A DNA stretch of 35,411 nucleotides from Acidobacteriaceae bacterium (GCA_003138955.1 PLHP01000371.1:1-35411), one strand, 5' to 3'. Shown: positions 9,601 through 17,465, numbered from the stretch's first letter. Numbers and translations: made by a program. Notes: a model not told the origin generated them from the sequence alone.

Positions 9601-9782
9601 GTTATGTTTAGAACACTCTCAGTCGTGATTCGACTGGCTTTCGAAATCTCCTCCGCAACCTTGACCGCTGCGTCGCCGCTCGGAACCGGTCCTTCCGCCG
9701 ACATAACCGAACTGGCAGCCAAGGTGAAAAGCAGGGCATCCTCCTGCTTGTCGAAGTAAAGCACTACCTGATTCGCTGCCAT
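9597..9782 (-). CDS. Small hypothetical protein (61 aa), translationally coupled to the CHASE3 gene
   Basis: MAANQVVLYFDKQEDALLFTLAASSVMSAEG...; overlaps the CHASE3 start by 4 bp. Confidence 0.6.
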   Translation of the reverse strand: MAANQVVLYFDKQEDALLFTLAASSVMSAEGPVPSGDAAVKVAEEISKASRITTESVLNIT

Positions 9783-10042
9783 GTGCGTACCTCCTGCTGA
9801 TTGTTCTTAGGAATGATAGGCCGATTCAGCACAGTAATGAGGTTGTCTCTTTTGGTGCGCCTTACTGTGGATGACGGCCCGGACAGGGACATCTATTTTG
9901 GGGCGTGGCCAGCGACGTTCCATGACGCCAGCTTATTGGTTTTTCGCGGATGGCTGGACGAAACGGAGGACCAATAGCTGTACCCGCGCGACCCCCGTGC
10001 GCTCGGTTAAACCTTTGTTTTGTTTGAAGTTTCGAAGACCTT

Positions 10043-10074
10043 CCTCATATAAACTCACAGCCCCCGAAGGCTAG
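10043..10074 (+). repeat. Approx. 32-bp repeat, copy 2
   Basis: cctcatataaactcacagcccccgaaggctag. Confidence 0.65.
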
Positions 10075-10194
10075 AACCAGTCTCATAAACATTCTAGAGG
10101 GCTGGAAATGGTGCATTCTGAAGGTGGCCTGTGGGACTCCACATGCACGATGGCGGGACGTTGGGAGTTGATCGGCTAGCCCCGGGCCCTGGAA

Positions 10195-10270
10195 ATGAGC
10201 GATAGTCGCCGCTTGGTATCACTCACATAATGATCTATTATGAGCGATACAAGGTGCTCCTATCGCTCAT
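10195..10270. promoter_or_regulatory. Tandem palindromic operator-like sites upstream of fic
   Basis: ATGAGCGATA (10195) N12 TATCaCTCAc (10217) and ATGAGCGATA (10240) N11 TATCGCTCAT (10261-10270). Confidence 0.6.
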
Positions 10271-11426
10271 GCGCTGGAACTGGCAACAACCCGATTGGCC
10301 CAATGTCACTTGGAACGGGTCCCGTCTGGCCCAGGCCGAGCAACAGTTTCTGGTCGGGGCCGGTACCCTCATAGGCACATTCAAGCATCTCGACGGAGAA
10401 GAGCGCAGCCATATCACCATCGAAGCCATTAGTACCGAGGCCGTGACCACGGCGGAGATCGAAGGCGAGATTCTGGATCGCGCCAGCGTGCAGTCCTCGA
10501 TCCGCCAACAATTCGGACTGGCGGCAGACAACCGGCGCGTCCGACCCGCGGAGCAGGGCATGGCCGAGATGATGGTCGATCTCTACCGCTCGTTTTCCGT
10601 GCCGCTTTCGGGCGAGATGTTGTTCGCATGGCATCGGCTGCTCTTCCGCGGCAGGCGCGATCTCAAAGATGTCGGACGCTATCGAACCAGCGGTGAGCCG
10701 ATGCAGGTGGTCTCGGGGCCAATTCACGAGCCCAAGGTGCACTTCGAAGCGCCGCCGTCATCGCATGTGAAGTCAGAGATGGGGCGCTTCATCGCCTGGT
10801 TCAACCGGACGGGACCAGGCAATCGCGAGCCTTTGCCTGCACTGACAAGGGCGGGGATGGCGCATCTCTATTTCGAGTGCATCCATCCATTCGAAGACGG
10901 CAACGGGCGAATTGGCCGCGCGCTTGCCGAAAAAACCATGGCACAAAGCGTCGGCCAGCCAACTTTGACAGCGTTGGCGGCCACGATCCTTGCCAAGCGC
11001 AAGAGTTACTACGAGGCGCTCGAAGCGGCGAACAAACAAAACGAAATCACCGCCTGGCTAGCCTGGTTTGCCGGAGTGGCGCTAGAAGCGCAACGGCGCA
11101 CCACAGCGCTCGTCGAGTTCTTGATCGACAAGGCGAGGCTGCTCGATCGGTTACGCGGTCAGCTGAATCAGCGTCAAGAGAAAGCGCTGCGCCGCATGTT
11201 GCGCGAAGGTCCCGAAGGCTTTGCGGGCGGCTTAAGTGCTGGCAAGTACGCCACCATCACGGGCGCGTCCCCGGCGACCGCGACGCGCGATCTCGTCGAA
11301 CTGGTCACGAAAGGCGCACTGATTCGGACGGGTGAGCGCAAGCAGGCACGCTATCAATTCAGCATTCCGTTACGCTCCGTGACTTCCGTCGTGGTGAACG
11401 AACGAGGAGAAGTTGTTCAAAGTTGA
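10269..11426 (+). CDS. Fic family protein (DUF4172-type N-terminus)
   Basis: HPFEDGNGRIGRAL Fic motif; TAEIEGE inhibitory-helix motif ([S/T]xxxE[G/N]); MRWNWQQPDWPNVTW N-terminus; C-terminal winged-helix-like segment. Confidence 0.95.
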   Translation: MRWNWQQPDWPNVTWNGSRLAQAEQQFLVGAGTLIGTFKHLDGEERSHITIEAISTEAVTTAEIEGEILDRASVQSSIRQQFGLAADNRRVRPAEQGMAEMMVDLYRSFSVPLSGEMLFAWHRLLFRGRRDLKDVGRYRTSGEPMQVVSGPIHEPKVHFEAPPSSHVKSEMGRFIAWFNRTGPGNREPLPALTRAGMAHLYFECIHPFEDGNGRIGRALAEKTMAQSVGQPTLTALAATILAKRKSYYEALEAANKQNEITAWLAWFAGVALEAQRRTTALVEFLIDKARLLDRLRGQLNQRQEKALRRMLREGPEGFAGGLSAGKYATITGASPATATRDLVELVTKGALIRTGERKQARYQFSIPLRSVTSVVVNERGEVVQS

Positions 11427-11575
11427 CACGCGACCGACGTGATCTTGCCTCGCCCTTGGAAGAGGGTGATTTGTTCGATGAATGGCCGATCATGCCACGT
11501 TTCGGTCCGCATTGCATGGCCAGTACGATGCAACAGTGACAGCACTGTGGCGCTCTGAGCACGACCTGCTACTAT

Positions 11576-11875
11576 ATGGCGACCGCCATGGATAAGACGG
11601 AAGCGACGAGGCGTGTACTCCAACCAAACGCAAGCGGTGATGCCCACGCCGTGAGCGCGCCCGTCCAAACTAGAAACTCCGCCCGTCAGCTGGAGCTGGA
11701 TTTTCGCGCGCCGGTGCTGCAGATGGTTGTGCCCGACCAGGAGACGCTAGAATTCTGGCGCGCAATGGCTGACTATCCACAGGAAGTCGCAGATCGAATC
11801 GCAAAATTTTCCCGCCGAATGCAACGGTGCGCTTCGGCGTCTACCCCCGTAACCAACAACAAATCGAAGCCCTAA
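11576..11875 (+). CDS. Hypothetical protein (paralog fragment at 1559-1752)
   Basis: Open frame; duplication conserved in frame elsewhere in the window. Confidence 0.5.
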   Translation: MATAMDKTEATRRVLQPNASGDAHAVSAPVQTRNSARQLELDFRAPVLQMVVPDQETLEFWRAMADYPQEVADRIAKFSRRMQRCASASTPVTNNKSKP

Positions 11876-11932
11876 CGTATGGCCGAGTGACCCTTTCGCT
11901 AATTGCAAAATGAAGGACACACGAATCTGTGG

Positions 11933-12229
11933 TCACCATACCTTACTAAGACCCTGGAGCCCCTGGAGATAATCCTCCTGTTCGACCCTGCTTTCCACTC
12001 CGTATTCCGTTAGGATCGTCATCATCTTTCCCACCGGGACTCCGGCAAGCTCAGCGGCTCGGCCGAGAGATGCCTCCCCCTTTTTGTACCGTTCCACCGC
12101 GAGCAAGATTCTCCCGCGGGTAACCATGTCGCGCACGGCTTTGGACAGATCGCTCCTCTGTTCCCTCGTGAGTTCGCTCAGAAATTCGAAGTTCTCACGA
12201 TCCATCCGGATGCTCATGGTCTTGCTCAT
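11933..12229 (-). CDS. UPF0175 family antitoxin-like protein
   Basis: MSKTMSIRMDRENFEFLSELTREQRSDLSKAVRDMVTRGRILLAVERYKKGEASLGRAAELAGVPVGKMMTILTEYGVE. Confidence 0.85.
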   Translation of the reverse strand: MSKTMSIRMDRENFEFLSELTREQRSDLSKAVRDMVTRGRILLAVERYKKGEASLGRAAELAGVPVGKMMTILTEYGVESRVEQEDYLQGLQGLSKVW

Positions 12230-12397
12230 TGTCTTGTCTCCAATTTCCGTCTGGCATCTTCCAGAATTGATTCTTTATAACGCCCATGTTTTGCCAGTGT
12301 CGTAAGTTTGGCCAGGGCCTCGCTACCCGTAAGCAAACCCTTTTCGCGGCTTCGAACTAAGATGCCGATAGCTGTGGTGAACGCAATACCGAGCAAC
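12226..12397 (-). pseudogene. C-terminal fragment of a DUF3368/PIN-like toxin
   Basis: Minus frame LLGIAFTTAIGILVRSREKGLLTGSEALAKLTTLAKHGRYKESILEDARRKLETRQ* ending in an ATGA overlap with the UPF0175 start; N-terminus missing. Confidence 0.55.
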
Positions 12398-12433
12398 GAT
12401 CAGGTCATTCAGGACCGTTGGGCTCTTCCGGCC

Positions 12434-13483
12434 CTATGCCAATGCATACCAGGCGCCGCGACCGCTGCCGTGCATGACCAGATGACCCTTTTCCTGCAAT
12501 TGGCGGAAGTGCGGCTTGAGCGTGTTCCGGCTCGTGCCGGTCAGCGTAACCATCTCGCCGATGGTGACGCGTCCGTGTTCGCGTGCATACTCCACGATTT
12601 GCACGGACAGTTCCGGCATGGCCGACAGAACGATCTTTTCTCTTTCGACTTTCCTGGCCAACTGTTTCATCTGCTGCTGGAGCGCCCGCAGGAAGAACAA
12701 TGCCCAGGGCTGCCAGTTCGGCGCGTCGGTCCTGATTGTTTCTTGCGTCTGGCGCAGCGCGAGGTAATAGCCTTCCTTGCTGTGTTCGATCACACTCTCC
12801 AGTGAGCTGTAGGGCACATAGGCATAGCCGGCGCGCAGCAACAGCAGCGTAGTCAAGATGCGACTCAACCGGCCGTTGCCATCCTGGAAGGGATGGATTT
12901 CCAGGAATACAACGATGAAGATGGCCGTGACCAGCAGAGGATGCAGTTGCTGGGTCTCCATTTCCTCCCTCACCCAGTCGAGGCCTTCCGTCATCAGGCG
13001 CGGTGTGTCAAACGGGGTGGCCGTTTCAAACACCGTACCGATCTCTTTTCCGGCCTCGTCAAAGGCTGCGACGCTGTTGGATTGGGTCTTGTATTCGCCG
13101 CGATGATACGCATCCTTTTCGCTGTATTTGAGCAGGTCGCGGTGCAGCTGCTTTACGTGGTTTTCCGTCAGAGCGATCTCTTTCCACGATTGAAAAATGA
13201 GCTCCATGGTTTCCGCGTAGCCAGCCACTTCCTGTGCGTCCCGTGTATCGAAGGATTTGACGTCAAGTTTAGAAAGTAGCTTTTCGACCTCCCGGTCGGA
13301 GAGCTCGCTGCCTTCAATGCGTGTGGATGACCCGATGCTTTCGATGGTGGCCACGCGTCGAAGGGCGGATAGGCGTTCGGGTGCCAGTGTGCCCAAAGCG
13401 CGCCATGCCCCTTTGAATTCATCGATTTCGGCGATGAGACGAAGGATTTCGGGGGTGATCTCGAGGCTGTCAGTCTGGATCAT
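12434..13483 (-). CDS. Fic family protein
   Basis: EIHPFQDGNGRLSRILTTLLLL; SSTRIEGSEL inhibitory motif; C-terminal winged helix (VTIGEMVTLTGTSRNTLKPHFRQLQEKGHL). Confidence 0.95.
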   Translation of the reverse strand: MIQTDSLEITPEILRLIAEIDEFKGAWRALGTLAPERLSALRRVATIESIGSSTRIEGSELSDREVEKLLSKLDVKSFDTRDAQEVAGYAETMELIFQSWKEIALTENHVKQLHRDLLKYSEKDAYHRGEYKTQSNSVAAFDEAGKEIGTVFETATPFDTPRLMTEGLDWVREEMETQQLHPLLVTAIFIVVFLEIHPFQDGNGRLSRILTTLLLLRAGYAYVPYSSLESVIEHSKEGYYLALRQTQETIRTDAPNWQPWALFFLRALQQQMKQLARKVEREKIVLSAMPELSVQIVEYAREHGRVTIGEMVTLTGTSRNTLKPHFRQLQEKGHLVMHGSGRGAWYALA

Positions 13484-13502
13484 GACACCCAAGAATACGC
13501 CC

Positions 13503-13547
13503 ATTTACATCCAATTAGTCAAGCTGAAATGTCACCTATTTACACCC
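13503..13547. promoter_or_regulatory. Direct repeats upstream of the second fic gene
   Basis: atttacatccaattag and atttacacccgttag, starts 35 bp apart. Confidence 0.45.
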
Positions 13548-13629
13548 GTTAGCGCCAACCCATCAGAGAACGAACACCCCGTCCGTCGCTGCCGGGGGCG
13601 TGTGTGATGTGGGGAAACGCGCAGCGTTT

Positions 13630-13681
13630 AATCCTGTGGCACGATATCGAATCTTGAGGTGCGCCACAGGGAGTTCCGCAA
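13630..13681 (+). pseudogene. HNH endonuclease gene fragment
   Basis: aatcctgtggcacgatatcgaatcttgaggtgcgccacagggagttccgca, nearly identical to 17339-17388 of the intact HNH gene. Confidence 0.75.
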
Positions 13682-13689
13682 CCTTGCCG

Positions 13690-13820
13690 CCCAGTCCTTT
13701 GATGATGCCGAACTTGGTCGCCACGCGCAGAAGGATTTCAAGTGTCGGAGCAACTTTTCCACTCTCGACTCTTGAGAGCTGATCTTGGGCGACACGGGAT
13801 CGAGCCAGTTCGAGCATCAT
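13690..13820 (-). pseudogene. XRE-family antitoxin N-terminal fragment fused to antisense HNH sequence
   Basis: MMLELARSRVAQDQLSRVESGKVAPTLEILLRVATKFG then non-XRE residues matching the reverse strand of HNH. Confidence 0.65.
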
Positions 13821-13840
13821 CCGGCAGATAGGTAGGTGGT

Positions 13841-14143
13841 CTATGCGTGGACGGCGGTCATGCGCTTGAGGGTGGGAAGGGCCTTGATAATTTTTCCAGC
13901 TTCCTGCTGGGCGATGCGCAGATCGTAGAGGCCTTGCAGATTGATCCAGAATTCGGCACTAGTGCCGAAAAAATGCGCCAAGCGCAACGCCGTGTCAGCG
14001 GTGATGTCCCGGCGTCCGTTCAGAATCTGGGTGATGCGATTGGTTGGAACCTGCAGCTGGCGTGCCAGCGAGGCGGCGCTCATGTTGAGTTCCCTCAATT
14101 CTTCGGCCAAATGTTCTCCAGGATGGATCGCGAGCAATGGCAT
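13841..14143 (-). CDS. higA: HigA-family addiction module antidote (XRE)
   Basis: IHPGEHLAEELRELNMSAASLARQLQVPTNRITQILNGRRDITADTALRLAHFFGTSAEFWINLQGLYDLRIA. Confidence 0.95.
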   Translation of the reverse strand: MPLLAIHPGEHLAEELRELNMSAASLARQLQVPTNRITQILNGRRDITADTALRLAHFFGTSAEFWINLQGLYDLRIAQQEAGKIIKALPTLKRMTAVHA

Positions 14144-14187
14144 GTTCGTTCCTTTCGTTGTTCCTTTCCTACTGGCAACCGACTCCT

Positions 14188-14235
14188 AGTGGTAATCGAC
14201 AATTTTGTCGTCGTCGCGACAAAGACAATAGCCAG
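14188..14235 (-). pseudogene. C-terminal remnant of HigB-like toxin
   Basis: Minus frame ...CRDDDKIVDYH* immediately upstream of higA; the IVDYH C-terminus is typical of HigB. Confidence 0.45.
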
Positions 14236-14371
14236 GCAAGAAACTGGGGGGCACCCTCCTAGTCAAGTACCAGACCTGAACACTCGTACTGTACTGGCTT
14301 CCAGAGCGCGGCGACCGGTCAATGAAAAACCGAATTATGCTTGTGGTTAAGGTCAGCCACGTTCTGGATAA

Positions 14372-14860
14372 TTAGCGCCGGCGGTGGCTGTGCTGTTTCC
14401 GGAACATACGCGGATCATAGCTGAGCGGCTCCACTTCTAGCACGACGATCCTCTTGCAGTCGGTATGCGCGGGATTGATCAGCCAATTATTTTCGTCAGG
14501 CGCGAGTACGGAGGGCACCAGCAGAAAACAATTTTCTCCCCGTTGCGCGAATTCATCCCCCAGCCGAGCGAGTGCGGGAGGAGCCGCCGATTCACGCCAG
14601 TTTGCCGGCAGATTGCCGGTTTCAACCCGCTCTTGGGCTAGATCGTCCGGGACTTCCGCAACAGCTAAAACCAGATCCCCGGGAGGATCATCCACATCAA
14701 GATGGACGAAATACTCCAGCATGGCGAGAGATTGATGTTCCGAAGCATAACTGAGGCGGGTTCCGGGGCTCGACCAACGTCCACCGTAGCAGTATGCTCC
14801 CTCGCCGTCAAAGGGAGTACGGGCATAGGTCCTGCGCAAGACTCGATAAAGTCGGATCAA
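14372..14860 (-). CDS. RES-domain toxin
   Basis: YRVLRRTYARTPFDGEGAYCYGGRWSSPGTRLSYASEHQSLAMLEYFVHL; overlaps the Xre gene by 4 bp. Confidence 0.93.
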   Translation of the reverse strand: MIRLYRVLRRTYARTPFDGEGAYCYGGRWSSPGTRLSYASEHQSLAMLEYFVHLDVDDPPGDLVLAVAEVPDDLAQERVETGNLPANWRESAAPPALARLGDEFAQRGENCFLLVPSVLAPDENNWLINPAHTDCKRIVVLEVEPLSYDPRMFRKQHSHRRR

Positions 14861-15294
14861 CTAATTCCGCCGTAAGCGATGCGGCCCAAGACGTTCTCCA
14901 CTTGGCGCGCTCCCAGCTCTGTGTCAATAGCAGCGACGGGTGCGACGCCGCCGAGGGCACGGTTGGGACGCTTGAGCCAGCGCATGGCACGCTCGTGGTC
15001 ACCAAGATACTCATTAGCGATCGCTACAATGCGAGCCAATCGGTAGAGCCGGTCGGATTCATAACGTGCGAGCCTTCCACTGCGACGGCGGCGCTGCAAG
15101 CTTCGAGTCGAAAGGTCAAGTGCGCTGGCGAGTTCCTTCAGAGTCAAACCAGAGGCTCGCATCAGCTCCTCCACGACCGCAGGAGGAAAGCCCTCCCGGA
15201 TCGCCTCGCGCATGTCGCGATCGCTAGAAAGAGCGCGACCAAGGGTTCGCTCGCCCCCTAATTCCTGCACCACAGCTCGCAGCTCGTTTACCAT
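14857..15294 (-). CDS. Xre/MbcA/ParS-type antitoxin (DUF2384)
   Basis: LTLKELASALDLSTRSLQRRRRSGRLARYESDRLYRLARIVAIANEYLGDHERAMRWLKRPNRALGGVAPVAAIDTELGARQVENVLGRIAYG; start set at MVNELRAV (15294). Confidence 0.9.
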   Translation of the reverse strand: MVNELRAVVQELGGERTLGRALSSDRDMREAIREGFPPAVVEELMRASGLTLKELASALDLSTRSLQRRRRSGRLARYESDRLYRLARIVAIANEYLGDHERAMRWLKRPNRALGGVAPVAAIDTELGARQVENVLGRIAYGGIS

Positions 15295-15296
15295 TA

Positions 15297-15316
15297 TGTC
15301 GCATATAGTAGCGACA
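15297..15316. promoter_or_regulatory. Inverted repeat upstream of the Xre gene, putative operator
   Basis: TGTCGC-ATATAGTA-GCGACA. Confidence 0.55.
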
Positions 15317-15755
15317 AATGGCGCTCTTGTCAATTCAAACGCAAAAGTCTCGCACCGGGGATCCGGACGGGTTGGTATGGCTTTCTGATACATGATGGCT
15401 TAAGGCATCCAAAGCCATCATTCATTGAGATTGTAGGCACGTGATAAGCCGTAAGGCTTCATGGCTATGCCGCCCAAGAGACATCTGCCAAATACCACAA
15501 TCGAGAAGCGGGGCTGGGTCCGCCCTGGGTCCTTCACTCCTGATGTCGCGATCGGCCATCCCGACAGCCCTCCTAACTTCAGTTGGCAGCAAACTCATTC
15601 TGACTCGTGGCCGTCACCACGCGCAAGCGCGTGACTGTTGCTCAGCCAGAATGTCGGCGATGCGCTAATGCGCGTCCATCCCAACGGGCGGCACAGCTCC
15701 TCTCTTAGCTTCCCGCTGAGCACTCGCGACAACTACTGAGGCAGGACAACGCACG

Positions 15756-16958
15756 TTACAACTTCTTAGAGCGTGCGAGGCCTGGAAGTTCTTTTATGAA
15801 CTGATCCAAGGACATCACTTCTGACCTCGGATCGGTCCGGTAGGATTCTTTTCCGGGGTAAAGAATGATTTGGCGAGCAGCTTGGAGGTCCGCGCAGCCG
15901 ATGTAAAAGCCTTTACTGGGCACGGGGTTGCTGATCGAGCGTTTGATTTCTATCGCCCAAATGTTTTTGGGGCCGAATTCGAGGACGAGGTCAATTTCCG
16001 CACCAGCGGATGTTCGATAAAACCATGAACGAACTGTAGCAGGTAAGCTGCTGAGAATATTCTCAATGAGCATACCCTCCCAGCTTGGGCCAACGATGGG
16101 ATGCCCGAAAAGTTCCTCCTGCGTGCGAATGCCGAGGAGGGCATGAACGAGGCCGCTATCTCGCACATAGACTTTCGGAGACCGCACCAACCGCTTTCTT
16201 ACATTCGATGCCCAGGGCTGTAGTCGCCGCACTAGCAACAAATCGACCAGAATATCCAGGTAGCGAGCGATGGTATGTCCGCTCACTCCAAGGCCTGCAG
16301 CTAGTTGGGCACCGTTGAACATCTGTCCCTGATTGTGGGCCAACATCTGCCAGAAACGACGAAGTGTCTCTGCTGGCACCCTGGGCCCGAGAGCGGGCAC
16401 ATCCCGCTCCAGGTAGGTTTGAATGAATGCCGTGCGCCACTCAAAGCTGCCTTCGTCATCGTCAGCAAGAAAGCTCTCGGGGAAGCCTCCTCTCAGCCAC
16501 AGAGCATCTGGAGCAGAAGGGCTGGTCCCGCCAACTTCTGCAGCGGTGAACGGAGTCAGTTCCAGGTAAGCAATTCGGCCAGCGAGTGTCTCCGCCGATT
16601 GGTGCATGAGATCCATGGACGCCGAACCGAGCAACAGAAACTGACTGTCTTTTTTGCCCGTTCGACGCCTGTGATCAATCAGACTACGCAGCGTCTGGAA
16701 TATGTCGGGAAGACGATGTATCTCATCAAGGATTACGAGCCGGTCGCGATGTTGCGAAAGGTACAGCTCAGGATCAGCGAGTTTGGCCCGATCTGAGGGA
16801 AGCTCCAAGTCAAGGTACAAAGCCTGAGGTCTAAGCTGCTCTTCCAAAGAGAGAGCCAGAGTCGTTTTGCCAGCTTGGCGCGGACCGAGCAGCGCTACCG
16901 CCGGAAAGCGCTGCAGCAAGTCCAGCAATCTGGGTTTGGCTACTCTTGGAATCATCAT
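15756..16958 (-). CDS. ATP-binding protein, AAA_14/DUF4143 family (second paralog)
   Basis: LGPRQAGKTTLALSL, LVILDEIHRLPDIF, LLLGSASMDLM, EIDLVLEFGPKNIWAIEIKRS. Confidence 0.92.
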   Translation of the reverse strand: MMIPRVAKPRLLDLLQRFPAVALLGPRQAGKTTLALSLEEQLRPQALYLDLELPSDRAKLADPELYLSQHRDRLVILDEIHRLPDIFQTLRSLIDHRRRTGKKDSQFLLLGSASMDLMHQSAETLAGRIAYLELTPFTAAEVGGTSPSAPDALWLRGGFPESFLADDDEGSFEWRTAFIQTYLERDVPALGPRVPAETLRRFWQMLAHNQGQMFNGAQLAAGLGVSGHTIARYLDILVDLLLVRRLQPWASNVRKRLVRSPKVYVRDSGLVHALLGIRTQEELFGHPIVGPSWEGMLIENILSSLPATVRSWFYRTSAGAEIDLVLEFGPKNIWAIEIKRSISNPVPSKGFYIGCADLQAARQIILYPGKESYRTDPRSEVMSLDQFIKELPGLARSKKL

Positions 16959-17243
16959 TGTAAGTATGCCACGTCACCGCATAATTGCAAGGTCACTGCT
17001 GAGGTCGGTTGGCGTCACGGCAAGGGCGACGGGTCGGGATCGAGACAGCAGCCCTGATGCTGGGATCAGGCAAATCGCGAGGCTACTGTCTGGAGATGAT
17101 TTGTGCCGACTTCCTTGCAGGAGCGCACCTGGAAATGGCAACCCGGAGATCCTGCTCAACTCGATCTCACGCTACTACAAGTTCTTGCCCGGCGAACAGC
17201 AGCAGGCTTTCCTCGAAAACCTGCGCGAGAAGGCATCCTGAGA

Positions 17244-17465
17244 ATGATTGGCCCCAAAGCCGCTCCCTCGCGGCTCGCCCCCTTGTCGTACGAAAGCCTG
17301 CGCCAGCAGATCCTGCGTCGCGACGGCTGGCGGTGTCAATCCTGTGGCACGATGTCGAATCTTGAGGTGCACCACAGGGAGTTCCGCAGCCATTCGGGGG
17401 AAGACTCCGAGGAGAACTTGATTACGCTGTGCACGGTATGCCACGCCAGCGTGCATCGCCGGTAA
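17244..17465 (+). CDS. HNH endonuclease
   Basis: LRQQILRRDGWRCQSCGTMSNLEVHHREFRSHSGEDSEENLITLCTVCHASVHR. Confidence 0.9.
   Translation: MIGPKAAPSRLAPLSYESLRQQILRRDGWRCQSCGTMSNLEVHHREFRSHSGEDSEENLITLCTVCHASVHRR

Noticed and set aside
16867-17241. 124-aa plus-strand ORF
   Set aside because: Most of it is antisense/intergenic to the DUF4143 gene; only the last about 35 residues are a conserved tail of a truncated gene.
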